Positions 14,627 through 26,932 of a stretch of 64,000 nt of DNA are shown one piece after another. Under the pieces are notes generated by a model. It was given only the letters and a program-made list of their open reading frames with translations. It was not told where the DNA came from and ran no database searches. The stretch is from Nematostella vectensis (lineage: Eukaryota; Cnidaria; Anthozoa; Actiniaria; Edwardsiidae). The translations under genes were made by a program, and so were the position numbers. The DNA is taken from contig NC_064040.1 of assembly GCF_932526225.1 (NCBI RefSeq), positions 14,360,856 to 14,424,855 on the forward strand, written 5' to 3'. Every line of letters begins with the position of its first letter. The first letter of the stretch is position 1.

Positions 14627-15351
14627 CCTGCCACAAGCCCAACACCCTTGATTATTAACGTGACATCTGCTGCGCGAAGTAAAACAAGCTAAACAGTCTT
14701 TTATCTTGATAATTTATTTTCGTAAATTCTATTGGATTTGCAATGAAAAATTAACGTACCCCAAACAATACCTCCAACAAATACTGACAAAACTTTGTTA
14801 TTAGCTCCCTCTTTTTCTTGCCCATCAGTTTGATCCTTCAAAGGGGAAGATGTCTGGATAAAAATTAAAACATACATAATCATGATATAGGTAAACGATT
14901 TAAACTAATTAGATGAATGATTGTGTATTTATGGTAGGCGTTCTAAAAACCTTCTATCACGAAATAAAATAAACATCTCCAGGAGTGACTAGATTAACAC
15001 ATCCATTACCACAGCGCCCCAGGAATCCCGTAAAATATAGACCCAACTCCAAAACATCAGAAATGCAAACTAAAAACATCACCAAACCCGGATACTCAAG
15101 GATTCATCAAAGTCATAAATGACCTTCATAAGCACATCAAGTAATGTAATTCCAAAGTTTAGGCGCGCATACAAAAAAGGCTCGGTCACCATAATTAGAT
15201 GTTTAAGTGGTAGGCACCTTGATCTGACTTTTTGAAGAAGATCGAAGTGCGCGAGAAGGACAGTATTTGACTATTAATGCTAATATATCCATTTCAACTC
15301 AGTTGCTATTTTTAGGCCACATTGACAGAGATGCGGGCAAGTTCCTACCCG
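14627..15351. other. 5' flank of gene A
   Basis: This must contain the promoter and 5' UTR of gene A. A short minus-strand open frame near 14757-14855 is flanked by acceptor- and donor-like sites, but the matching part of unit B has an in-frame stop, so I do not call an exon. No TATA box stands out. Confidence 0.35.
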
Positions 15352-15449
15352 GGTTCCTGAGCTTCGAACGTGTCTCTATTTAGTGGCCAGCGAGCTTGAG
15401 ACATGGCTCGTTGGCCACTAAATAGAGAGACGTTCGAAGCTTTTGAACC
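15352..15449. repeat. 98-nt hairpin (inverted repeat), unit A
   Basis: Two 44-nt arms with few mismatches (15352-15395 and 15406-15449) flank a 10-nt loop. The core AGCTTCGAACGT and CTCTATTTAGTGGCCA appear on both arms. The same structure is at 41654-41751 in unit B. It could be a very short fold-back or MITE remnant. Confidence 0.75.
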
Positions 15450-15667
15450 AGGTTAGCAAACTCCTCACCCATTGTTATTTTATTTTTATAAGTCTTTTTT
15501 CCCCAAAGCCAAACAAAACATTTCCAGGTCTAAGGAACCCATAATACGCCTGAAAACAATTTTTCAATAAGGTTGGGTGTCAAAAAAGTTACACATTGGA
15601 GAGCACGAGGCCATTCGCTAGAAAATTCCTTTCTTACTCGAACAAAGATAGTATCCTATTGAATATG

Positions 15668-16740
15668 ATATTCTATTGGAGAAACTTCAACACTATGGCT
15701 TTCGCGGAATAATATCGAACTGGTTTGCAACTTACTTAAGAAATCGAAGACAGACTACAGAGCTGAATGGTTTTGTTTCTGAACAGAATTATGTAGACTG
15801 TGGAGTGCCCCAGAGGTCTATATTGGGCCCACTGCTCTTCTTGATATACGTCAATGATATTCAGTACTCGTCGACTAAATTCAGCTTTTTCCTCTTTGCC
15901 GATGACACTAACATTTTATACGCCGACAAAAACTTAAACTCTCTAGAGACTGTCATAAATAATGAACTTAATAATGTATATGAATGGTTAACAGCTAACA
16001 AACTGACTTTAAATATTAAGAAATCGAATTATGTTATATTTCGCCCTTACCAAAAACTGCTTCCTTTTAAACCAAAAATAAAGATATTCGATAATGATAA
16101 AAAATCTAGATCGAGCCTTGAGTGTAAGAATTTTGTCAAGTATCTCGGAATGCTTCTTGATGAGAATCTCTCCTTTAAAAATCATATAAATCAAATTACA
16201 ACTAAAATAAGTAAAACAGTTGGACTTATCGAAAAAATTAGACATTTTCTTCCACGCAATGTACTTTTACAAATATACAAGTCCTTAATTGAGCCATATA
16301 TATCTTACGCAATATCAGTTTGGGGATCGGCTGACAAATGTCATACGAATAAAATTCTTTTATTGCAAAAGCGAGCTCTGCGATTCATATACTTTGCTAA
16401 ACGATGAGACCATGCAGTCCCGCTCTTCCTTGATGCAGATATTCTACCAATAAATTTTCTTTATTTCGAAAAAAATATGCAACCTTATGCATGATGTTCG
16501 AAATTGTATAGCACCAACATTGTCGAACTTTTCACAGATACTAAAAAAGTTCATTCATATAACACTAGATCATCGACATCTAATAATTTCTATATCAAAC
16601 ATGCAAAACTCCAGCTCCAATACAAATCATTTTCCAGGCTTGGCGCAAGACTATGGAATGAGCTACCAGCTTCCCTAAAAGATGATGGCAAAAAAGCATT
16701 TAAAACGAAATTACATCAAAGTCTTAAAGCAGATTGATGA
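15668..16740 (+). mobile_element. 5'-truncated LINE, reverse-transcriptase C-terminal half
   Basis: The fragment starts inside the reverse transcriptase (LEKLQHYGFRGIISNWF) and carries GVPQRSILGPLLFLIYVND and LFADDTN, the last being the catalytic Asp pair. The thumb region follows (YLGMLLDENLSFKNHI, SVWGSADKCHT). A stop at about 16405 and later frame changes break the remainder; the C-terminal piece ARLWNELPASLK is readable up to 16737. 5' truncation is typical of target-primed insertion. The clade is CR1/Jockey-like by these motifs. It interrupts the end of duplication unit A. Confidence 0.85.
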
Positions 16741-17126
16741 CTACGTCTATATCTCCCATATAGTTTGCTGGCGCGCTCTTCAGATAAGGCAGTCAGTCAC
16801 GCGCAAACCGGCTCCTGAAATTCAGCTTTATTTTTGCGCTTTCCATTGACGGCCAAATCTGAAAAGTTGTTGATTTCTTAATAAGGTCATCGTGCTCAAG
16901 AAGCCAGCGGCTGGACTTACACGATTCAGGATTTGAGAAGTTTTACAAGTTCTTTTAAAAGTTTCTCCGTTGAACGTTGTAGTTTTTCGCGGCTTGCGCA
17001 GCTTTCGGCTTGTCTTCGTTAGTTCGCGCGGACAAACACAGATTCGTCAGGGACAACAGACAACCGACTCCATCCTCGAGCTGACCGCTGAATTCTGACT
17101 GAACGCGCTGTTCTTAGTGAGAGCGC
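16741..17126. other. Intervening DNA without recognisable gene
   Basis: No supported coding region. It may include the 3' tail of the LINE to the left and the 5' untranslated part of the LINE to the right. Confidence 0.4.
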
Positions 17127-17580
17127 TCACGATGGTTTGGCATTGGAAGCTCCTCACTTTGACATTCCTGTGTTTGGTGCTGCGAGGGATAAATGATGAT
17201 TTTGCATTGGAAGCTCCTCACTTTGACATTCCTGTGTTTGGTGCTGCGAGGGATAAATGATGATTTTGCATTGGAAGCTCCTCACTTTGACATTCCTGTG
17301 TTTGGTGCTGCGAGGGATAAACGATGATTTGGCATTGGAAGCTCCTCACTTTGACATTCCTGTGTTTGGTGCTGCGAGGGATAAACGATGATTTGGCATT
17401 GGAAGCTCCTCACTTTGACATTCCTGTGTTTGGTGCTGCGAGGGATAAATGATGATTTGTCGTTGGAAGCTCCTAACTTTGACATTCCTGTGTTTGGTGC
17501 TGCGAGGGATAAATGATGATTTGGCATTGGAAGCTCCTCACTTTTACATTCCTGTGTTTGGTGCTATGAGGGATAAATGG
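17127..17580. repeat. 64-bp minisatellite, seven units
   Basis: Seven near-identical units contain GGAAGCTCCTCACTTTGACA and TGCGAGGGATAAATGATGAT. The array lies directly upstream of the LINE at 17690, and may be the monomer-type 5' region of that element. The minus-strand frame across it is open only because few stops fall in the unit. Confidence 0.85.
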
Positions 17581-17689
17581 CAGTCATGACAATAACTCTA
17601 TGTTACTCCGAGCTTCAAATGACCTAATTATAAATGATACACCGCAATTTCACTTCAGACGACTACACAAGTCTACTCCATCGTCGTTC

Positions 17690-20600
17690 ACTGCCCCGGC
17701 TCGTGTTTGTTTAGACTTACTTAGAAACGCCTCCATTGCACTACTACTGGTCTGAATTTAAATGACGTCCAGCTTAATCCAGGTCCACAAGCTACAAATC
17801 ACGCTACTAACGTCCATCTGCCATGCATTCCACTGTCCAAAAATGGTGTAAGAATATGTCATTGGAACGCGAGGAGCTTCAATAATGATAAATACGAGCA
17901 AATAAAAGAAATCCTTACACACCCTCGTACGGAGATTGATGTGATGATTATTACCGAGACATGGCTGAATTCCTCACACACGAACGAAGAATATGGGATC
18001 CCTGGATATCATATTGAGCGGAAAGATAGAACTAGAAAGGAAAGGGGAGGAGTAATGATGTACGTATCTCACGCTATGGCTCATACCCGTTTACCAACTC
18101 TAGAATCAAGTGACACAGAGCTCCTTTGCACTCAAATGATACCGTGCAAGTCCAACTGCCCAATTATTATTGCCGGAGTCTATCTTGTGCCTGATTCAAC
18201 TGCTGAAATGGATGCTAAGCTAGAAGGTCTCATAGAAAAAATGTACATCACCAACAAAGAAGTGCTACTACTGGGGGATCTCAACATCAACTTCCTCAAA
18301 CAGCAAAACCACAAGCATCGTCTAATCAAGTTCCTCACCAGCCTTGGTTTCACTCAAACCATCAATGAAGTGACTCCTCCAGAGAGCCAGGCTTGCTTGG
18401 ATCACGTTTACATTAACCAGCCACAGGGCACCACAAAGACCAAGGTATGCAACATCGGACTATCAGATTATTTACCAGTGTGCGTTGTGCGCAGATACAA
18501 AAAGAAACAAGATCGCGCAGCAGATAAAAACCATGTCTATATTTCCTACCGTGACTGCAAGAAGCTGGATGAGGAGGCCTTCCTAAAAGACCTTGATGAG
18601 GCCCCGTAAAGTGTGCTGGACACCTTTGATGACCTTGATGACGCTGTGGATTATTGGAATCTGACTTTCCTAAGTATCGCTGATATACATGCTCCTCTTA
18701 TTAGAAAGCGTGTAAAGAAACAAAGCCAACCACAATGGATGACGCCTGAACTCTACGCAGCCATTAGAGACCGCGACAGGCTGCTAGAGAGAGCCCGAAA
18801 GTGTAATTGTGGCTCAGATGCGTGGGAAACTTTTATATCAGCTCGAAATAACGTTTTTCAATCCATCCCAGAAGCTAAACGAAATCATTTCAACAAGTCA
18901 TTTGAACAGAGTTCAACGGCAAAGGAATTCTGGAGACATCTAAAAATTGCTATCGGGCAGACAAGTAAACCGTCACCTTCGCAACTAAGAGCCAATGCAA
19001 GTAACACACCCACCATCACAGATCCACGTGAAATAGCTAATGCATTTAACGAGTTTTTTGTTTCCGTTGCTGCCACCTACAGAAATAGCAATGTCAACAT
19101 GAGAACGCTGTCAACCTCAGATTTCGAAAAGTTAAAAGGGTTTGTTGATAGCAAAATCCCGAGTGGCACTAAATTTGAAATACCCAACGTCATGCAAGAA
19201 TTTGTGCAAGGTTATCTTCTTCAACTACAAACGTGTAAAGCCACAGGTTTGGACGATATAAGTGCTCGCCTTTTAAGGGCTGCAGCCCCAGCCATAGCTC
19301 CATCGTTGACTAAGATCATCAACCAAAGTATAAAACTGGACGATTCCCTGCGCGCTGGAAAGAGGCGAAAGTCTGCAAAGTTATTGAATGACACATACAC
19401 GTTTGCTTATATGAATACCTAAACAGCCAAAAGCTATTAAGTAGTAACCAGTCAGGTTTCCGTCCCTATCACCCGTGCGATACTGCCCTAGTAAAGTTGA
19501 TTGACTATCTCATTGGAAATATGGATCAGGAACTAATATCTGGCTTGAAACTCATAGACTACCGAAAGGCGTTTGATTTAGTAGACCATGACACGCTTAT
19601 TAAGAAGCTCTCCATATATGGCGTCTCTGGAAAGTCACTAGATTGGTTCAAGTCTTATCTAGAAGACCGAAAACAGAAAGTCACAATAAGTGGTCAGCTA
19701 TCAGATTCGAAGCCCATTACTGCAGGCGTTCCCCAGGGCTCGATTTTAGGTTCCTTAATGTTTATCCTGTTTATTAATGACTTACCACTTGAAGTCTCCA
19801 ACAACGCACTCGAGATATATGCAGATGATACAACACAAGTCGCAAGTGGAAGTAGCGTTAGTGAGGTTGAGTCTATTCTTACTGAAGAGCTAAAAAAGGT
19901 GAATGGATGGGCGTATGAAAACAAAATGGTTTTGAACCAAAGCAAAACCAAATCAATGCTTATCTGTAGCAAGCCAAAGTTGCGCACATTGACAGGAAAG
20001 GATTTGACAGTCAGCACAGAAAATGGCCAGCTTGAATGTGTCAATGAAGTTAAACTGCTTGGCATAAGATTAGACAACTCCTTAACCTGGGACAACCACC
20101 TCAATTACATTCACAATAAGATCTCCAAGCGACTAGGCTTGTTAAAAAGGACAAATAAATTCCTGTCACTTAAAGCAAGAACCCTGTTCTACCATTCGCT
20201 CATACAGCCAATATTAGACTATGGTGCTATCGTCTGGGGCTAGACCAAAAAGCAACACATCGACGATATGGTCAAGTTCCAGAAACGATGTGCGCGGGTT
20301 ATCCTCGATAAGAAATGGGATGCACCTTCAAAACCACTTTTTAAAGAACTAAATATTGTCCCATTCGACAAAAGAATAATCTACCTACAACTTGTTTTGC
20401 TCTTTAAGGCAATGAACAGAGATATGTTCGTTAAGTGTAGTGATGTACATAACAAGAACACTAAAAATGCAGCAAACCATAACTTAGTACTTCCAAAGGC
20501 TCGGACTACATTAGCAAAAAACAGCTTTAAGTTTGTAGCAGCTAAAAGGTGGAATGCATTGCCACTAGAAATCAAAGAAGCCAAGTCAAGCCTTCTCCGC

Positions 20601-20790
20601 AAAACTAAGAGAATACATCACAACACTGTAAATAAGTTTATAAATCAGCAAAGGATTGTTATTGTAAATAGTTTCGTCAAAGATTTCGCTGTAAACAGAT
20701 TTGTTAATAGCTTTTATTTATTTTGTTTCTGTTGAGGGCCATGCGTACATTATCATTGTGATATGAAGTGAATCCCTCATTAAAAAGGGC
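17690..20790 (+). mobile_element. LINE with endonuclease and reverse transcriptase, degenerate
   Basis: Upstream of the endonuclease the frame reads NDVQLNPGP at about 17761-17787, close to the 2A recoding motif, and then VRICHWNARSFNN. The apurinic-type endonuclease has IITETWLNSS, GVMMYV and LLLGDLNINFL. A single TAA at 18607-18609 interrupts it. The linker is readable to about 19388, where the first reverse-transcriptase motifs are missing by deletion. The remainder has GVPQGSILGSLMFILFIND and YADDT, a TAG at 20241-20243, and a C-terminal region to 20735. The element ends at the (ATCT/ATCC)n run. CR1/L2-like; not active in this form. Confidence 0.85.
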
Positions 20791-21218
20791 ATCTATCTAT
20801 CCATCCATCCATCCATCCATCCATCCATCCATCCATCCATCCATCCATCCATCCATCCATCCATCCATCCATCCATCCATCCATCCATCCATCCATCCAT
20901 CCATCCATCCATCCATCCATCCATCCATCCATCCATCCATCCATCCATCCATCCATCCATCCATCCATCCATCCATCCATCCATCCATCCATCCATCCAT
21001 CCATCCATCCATCCATCCATCCATCCATCCATCCATCCATCCATCCATCCATCCATCCATCCATCCATCCATCCATCCATCCATCCATCCATCCATCCAT
21101 CCATCCATCCATCCATCCATCCATCCATCCATCCATCCATCCATCCATCCATCCATCCATCCATCCATCCATCCATCCATCCATCCATCCATCCATCCAT
21201 CCATCCATCCATCCATCC

Positions 21219-21308
<90 letters not shown>
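20791..21308. repeat. (ATCC)n then (ATCT)n microsatellite
   Basis: Over 400 bp of ATCC units followed by about 90 bp of ATCT, directly at the 3' end of the LINE. Tetranucleotide tails of this kind are usual at 3' ends of several LINE clades; the very long array probably grew from such a tail. Confidence 0.95.
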
Positions 21309-22892
21309 GACTAATGAACAACTTTGATATATTCCTCCAACAAACATTGCTCTCTACAGGAAAACTAAACTCCTCCCATTGTGTACCTGTTCGTCTTGCT
21401 CGTCCTGTGTTTGTTATTTCTGAAATTATTGTAACTATTATTGTAACTATTATTTAAGCTGAACCGCCTAGATTAGTCTGTTCTATTAGCGGGTGAGCAC
21501 ATAAAAGAAACAATAATGTATTTATGTACAATAAAGTTGAAGTTAAACTTAGTTACAGGCTTCAAAATGGTCATTTACACCTTTTGCTGTTCAATAACGG
21601 GAAAGGGACATTCATTTGTGCCAAACGTTGTATCGTTAACGTGCATTGTACGTTCATCAACATCGCACGAAACATCCTTAGCGTGACTCGACTTTCAATA
21701 ACAATGATTGAATATGTGCGAACTTTAAATAGCATCAACGGACAATCAATAACGCAATTGAGCATTTATTCGGGATGGAATGAACATTCTTTTGCAGGCA
21801 ATCGAAAATTCAATTACAGGTTTGGACAATCAGTAGCGTTTATTGACAATCAGTTATAAAAAATAGAAAATTCATTAGGCAATCAATAAGCCTTTTCAGA
21901 CAATCATGCTCATCAATGTGACATTCATAAATGTGGTTTAACAACCATTTATCCGATTTAAACCAAACAACAAGGAAAAATAAAATTTCATTAGAGTTAC
22001 TATTTTTCTCTTTTCTTTAAACAGTGGGCTCCTAAAATTAAGAGAAATATAGAACTATAAATATTTTTTAACAAAAAACAAGACAAACAACACTTTTTGT
22101 GGATAGTTTATAAAAGCAAAAAATATATACTCACTCGTTCGCTATAGAAAAACAGAAAACGTTTGTATGAAAAATGCCGCAAAGAAACCCCTCGAACACA
22201 GGGAAGAGCTAGAAGAGAGGAGGGAGAGCGTACCGTCAAGTATGTGGTCAAGTTGAAAGTTGAAGAAATATCACAGTCACTTTTGCTATTTCGCCCTAAC
22301 GGTCTTATCTTCCACTTTTCTATCATCGGGGGGATGAATGCACAGAGATTCAACGACTTCACAAACACGACGGAATCTTTACCCCAACGAAAACGTCATT
22401 TTTAAGTGGTGGAAGCGAAGCTATTCAGGACTTTTGGCGGTAGCGGGGTTGTGTCACTCGCTAATCGTTAATAGCTTACTAATCGACGACGCAAGTGTAA
22501 CCCATAGCCAATCATGACTCTTCTAATATCAAAACACTTGGCCAATCAAATCAAACGTTTTAGCGAAAAAGCCCGCGATTTGTCAGCGGTTTTCCAAACA
22601 ATGTAAAAAAAAACATGGCGGCCGTAGTCGAATTCTTTGAAGGCTAAGACTATGATTTAACGTCATTCCTGCCTTTCTTGCCAATTAAAAATCGAGCCAC
22701 ATTCGATAAATAGCTATCTGAATGCAAGGTTTCGCTTCAAAGTCCGTTCGTTATCAGTTCAACTTTCACGAAATATCATGTTGTCAACAGACTTACGAAA
22801 CGCCACTTAAGAGCCATTTCCACTTCCCCTCTACTACTGCTGGCTGTGCACCAAATTCTTTGTTTATTTCTTCTTGCATGCATGCTTGCTGA
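21309..22892. other. Unassigned DNA between microsatellite and orphan array D
   Basis: Contains ACTTAGTTACAGGCTTCAAA at about 21548, matching the 3'-end minisatellite unit of the duplicated genes, and loose CAATCAATAA repeats at 21740-21900. A short ATGGCGGCCGTAG start-like context at 22615 ends after eleven codons. No supported gene. Confidence 0.4.
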
Positions 22893-24135
22893 CCATAGCT
22901 TCGTTCTCCCAGTAGAGGGTAAAAGATTACTGTTACTTACCATGGCTTCGTTCTGCCAGTAGAGGGTAAACGATTACTGTTACTTACCGTGGCTTCGTTC
23001 TGCCAGTAGAGGGTAAACGATTACTGTTACTTACCGTGGCTTCGTTCTCCCAGTAGAGGGTAAAAGATGACTGTTACCATGGCTTCGTTCTCCCTGTAGA
23101 GGGTAAAAGATGACTGTTACTTACCATGGCTTTGTTCTCCCAGTAGAGGGTAAAAGATGACTGTTACTTACCATGGCTTCGTTCTCCCAGTAGAGGGTAA
23201 AAGATGACTGTTACTTACCATGGCTTAGTTCTCACAGTAGAGGGTAAAAGATTACTGTTACTTACCGTGGCTTCGTTCTCGCTGTAGAGGGTAAAAGATG
23301 ACTGTTACTTACCATGGCTTCGTTCTCCCAGTAGAGGGTAAAAGATTACTGTTACTTACCATGGCTTCGTTCTGCCAGTAGAGGGTAAAAGATGACTGAT
23401 ACTTACCATGGCTTCGTTCTGCCAGTAGAGGGTAAAAGATGACTGTTACTTACCATGGCTTCGTTCTCGCTGTAGAGGGTAAAAAATGACTGTTACTTAC
23501 CATGGCTTCGTTCTGCCAGTAGAGGGTAAAAGATGACTGTTACTTACCATGGCTTCGTTCTCCCAGTAGAGGGTAAAGGATGACTGTTACTTACCATGGC
23601 TTCGTTCTGCCAGTAGAGGGTAAAAGATTACTGTTACTTACCATGGCTTCGTTCTCCCAGTAGAGGGTAAAAGATTACTGTTACTTACCATGGCTTCGTT
23701 CTGCCAGTAGAGGGTAAAAGATTACTGATACTTACCATGGCTTCGTTCTGCCAGTAGAGGGTAAAAGATGACTGTTACTTACCATGGCTTCGTTTTCGCT
23801 GTAGAGGGTAAAAGATGACTGTTACTTACCATGGCTTCGTTCTCCCTGTAGAGGGTAAAAGATGACTGTTACTTACCATGGCTTCGTTCTCCCAGTAGAG
23901 GGTAAAGGATGACTGTTACTTACCATAGCTTCGTTCTCCCTGTAGAGGGTAAAAGATGACTGTAACTAACCATGGCTTAGTTCTCCCAGTAGAGGGTAAA
24001 AGATTACTGTTACTTACCATGGCTTCGTTCTCCCAGTAGAGGGTAAAAGATGACTGTTGCTTACCATGGCTTCGTTCTCCCTGTAGAGGGAAAAGGATGA
24101 CTTTTACTTACCATGGCTTCGTTCTCCCTATAGAA
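22893..24135 (-). repeat. Orphan array D of the splice-donor minisatellite
   Basis: About 26 units of roughly 47 bp, the same unit as in intron 2 of genes A, B and C (CCATGGCTTCGTTCTCCCAG on the plus strand). Units here mostly read CCCAGTAGAGGGTAAAAGAT, a distinct subtype. No fibrinogen-like exon follows and the PAN exon that should adjoin the right end is replaced by a LINE at 24136. This is a relic of a fourth gene copy or a transposed array. Confidence 0.8.
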
Positions 24136-26932
24136 GGTAAAGAAAGGTAAAGGTAAAGTAAGTTTAGCAATGGTTTGGCACTTGCAGTGTCTTTCCCATA
24201 AGTGCGGGCAAAAAAAATTAATCTGACAAAATGATTTTGTTTTGTTTGCAAACTTTTCAAGTTCGTTTTGAAAGTGCTACCCCATGCTAATATGCTATAT
24301 GAAATATGTGGATAGACCAGATTGTAATAGATTTGCTTCAATTGTTGGATAGAAAGATAGGAAATGTGATTTTTCCATGTAAGATGCTCGTCTATCATTA
24401 CTCCTAGGTATTTAATGTACTTCTTACGTTCCAACAATTGATCAGATCCATCTGAATTTTTAAATCGAAAATAATAGGAGTATCTTTTTTTCTCGATGAT
24501 TTGATTATCATTTAATTTGTTTTTGTCATATTTATAGAAACCTTATTAACGTGGCACCAGTTTTCCACCTTGGCAAGCTCCGTATTCATCAAATTCTCTA
24601 GTGCTATAAGATCGCTGGAAGAGGCGAAAACATTGGTGTCATCTGCGAATATTTTAAAACTTAGCTTGTCAGAGGAATGTGGCAGATCGTTTATGTAGAT
24701 TAGGAATAGAAGCGGACCTAGTGTACTTCCTTGCGGAATACCACAAAGCATTGTCAGCTCAGAAGACCTGACCCCACCCAAGTCAAGATATTGTTTTCTG
24801 TCAGTTAGGTAATTAGTAGACCACTTGAGTGTCAATCCCCTTATCCCATAGGCCTCTAATTTATCTAGTAAAATGCCATGGTTAACTGTATCGAAAGCCT
24901 TCGAGAAATCTAAAAATACACCACAGGTATACATATTATTGTCGATCGCTTTTCTAAGAGTGTTTATTATTTCGGTTATAGCCAATGAAGTTGAGTAACC
25001 TTTCCGAAATTCAAATTGACATTCGTAAAGTATGTTCTGTTTTTCTACATAGTTAATGATTTGTTGATAAACAAGCTTCTCAAGTACTTGAGTGAAAGTT
25101 GACAGAGTTGAAATTGGTCGAAAATTAAATGGATCCGTGATTTCACCACCCTTGTCCACAGGGGTGATTTTAGATATTTTGAGTATATCAGGTACCACAC
25201 CCTGCTGCAATGATTGATTAAGTATGGTGGTTAAACTGTCACTAATGTGACTAGACGCAAGTATAATACAGCGCCTTGGTACGCCAATTGACGATACTTT
25301 AAGGTCCAATCCATATAGCAAGTCGTACACTTCGTTGACAAGAATGGCGCGAAAACTGAAGCTATCACGAAAAGTACGTTTTATGTACTGTTTTGGCTGT
25401 TGGGTACTATGTGGAATCTTGTTCGCGAGGTCTTGACCTACATTAATCAAATGCGTATTTAAGTGGTGTGCAATACTGGCTTTGTCAGTATAACACTTGT
25501 TGTAATAGATTAATTTCGTAATTGGCGGTAGACTGGTACTATTTTTCCGGTTTATCAGTAAACCTATTAATTTCCAAGTTGTTTTGAGGTTGCCACTATT
25601 CAATTTAAATTGATTCTCAAAGTACACTTTTTTGGCAGCCTCTTTTACACGATTTCATTTGTTGTTGTAGATTTTATAGAATCTAACTTTACTCGAATCG
25701 TTACTGAGAAAGTGCGTTATGAAAAGTTTTTGTCTTTGTTTTATCGAATTAAGTACTGCCTTAGTAAGCCATGGTTTTGCTTGCTGTTTAATTTGTTTAT
25801 TGGTTCGTTTACGTAACGGTGCATGTTTATCCGTTAGAGATTGCAGCGCACTGATTACTTTATTAATGCTATCATTAACATCGTCAGTTACAAATTGTTG
25901 AAAATCAATTAACCCAAGATTGCTTATAAACAAGTCATTGTCAAAATGCGAGAAATCACGGAAGTACTTATTGTCTTTACGAAAGGGAAGTTTATTTGTG
26001 ACTGTACAAAAAACAGGCAAATGATCAGTGATACCTACTAAACATATCCCCGCCTTAGCAATTTTTTGCGGTACATTGGTATAAATATGGTCGATAAGGG
26101 TTGCGCTGTGATCGGTAATTCTTGTGGGCTTCGTGATCAATGGCATGAAACCCAAATCAAATAGCATATCTAAATAATCTGTTGTTTGTGTGTCTCTATT
26201 GTAGTGTAAAAGGTCTATGTTCGCATCGCTTAGAACAAAAGTCTCTTTACCCCTTTTGTTGGAGTTATCTAAAATCTCTTGCAGCATATTATGAACGTTT
26301 TCACAATCATACAATGGATGTCTATAAAGGAGGCCAATGAAAACGTTCTTTTGTTTGGCCCTTGTTATTTTAATCCAACAAGATTCAATGTCGCCCTCAG
26401 CTATTTCTAAATCACGCCTTCTAATGAAATCTAATTCATGCGATATGTAAATCCCGACTCCGCCTGCATGAGCCGGTGAGTTTGTATTCACAAAAACATA
26501 ACCTGGAATATTAATGTTATAAGCATTATTATCTGTAAGTTTTGTTTCTGAAATCGCAATTATGTCCGGAGCACTTTTAACAGTCAAAAGAACATCTTCT
26601 AACGACGTTAAGTTCGCCGATAGGCTGCGCATATTCAGATGGATCATAGAAAAGCCGCAGTGCTTGTTTGCATGGAAGAGATTTCCAGAGCGTTTGATTG
26701 AATAATATTGCGATTCTATGTTCTCATTGTATAGGCTATCGTGAGTCTCCCTTTCGTTTTCTGGGCTGACAATGATATCTTTAAATAAATCTATATTATC
26801 AATAAGGATTTGATGTGATCGATGTACCCACCCACCAGTAATCTTAAGAAACTCCTGGGAGTCCAAGGTGAAAAATGGAAGCTCCGAGAGCGAATTTATA
26901 CGACTAGTCGAATCCATCACAAAAATAAGCAA
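24136..26932 (-). mobile_element. LINE with endonuclease and reverse transcriptase, nearly full length
   Basis: Read from 26932 downward: an N-terminal region of about 95 residues, then an endonuclease with MIHLNMRSLSAN, IIAISETKLTD, GGVGIYI, LSDANIDLL and GITDHLPVF. After a single in-frame TGA at 25655-25657 the reverse transcriptase follows with FNFRPISTL, FLDFSKAFDTVNH, GIPQGSTLGPLLFLIYIND and FADDTNVF. A TAA at 24512 and a frameshift break the thumb; YIKYLGVMIDEHLTW resumes by 24437. The 3' end joins array D near 24136-24160. CR1/Jockey-like. Only a few lesions separate it from an open frame, so insertion was fairly recent. Confidence 0.88.

Noticed and set aside
14757-14883. Extra minus-strand exon upstream of the signal-peptide exon
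   Set aside because: Splice-like borders exist, but the matching segment in unit B has an in-frame stop and a 6-nt length difference.
20780-21308. Tandem repeat blocks as possible CRISPR arrays (also the 47-bp, 63-bp and 108-bp arrays)
   Set aside because: Units are contiguous without variable spacers, the genome is eukaryotic, and no cas genes are present.
20780-21310. Long open frames in all registers of the (ATCC)n array
   Set aside because: Products are pure tetrapeptide repeats caused by a stop-free tetranucleotide; no gene evidence.
22108-22405. Overlapping open frames on both strands at 22.1-22.4 kb
   Set aside because: No domain, codon pattern or splice context, and not repeated in the duplicated units.
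22590-22660. Start-codon context ATGGCGGCCGTAGTCG as the first exon of a host gene
   Set aside because: The frame stops after eleven codons and no donor site precedes the stop.
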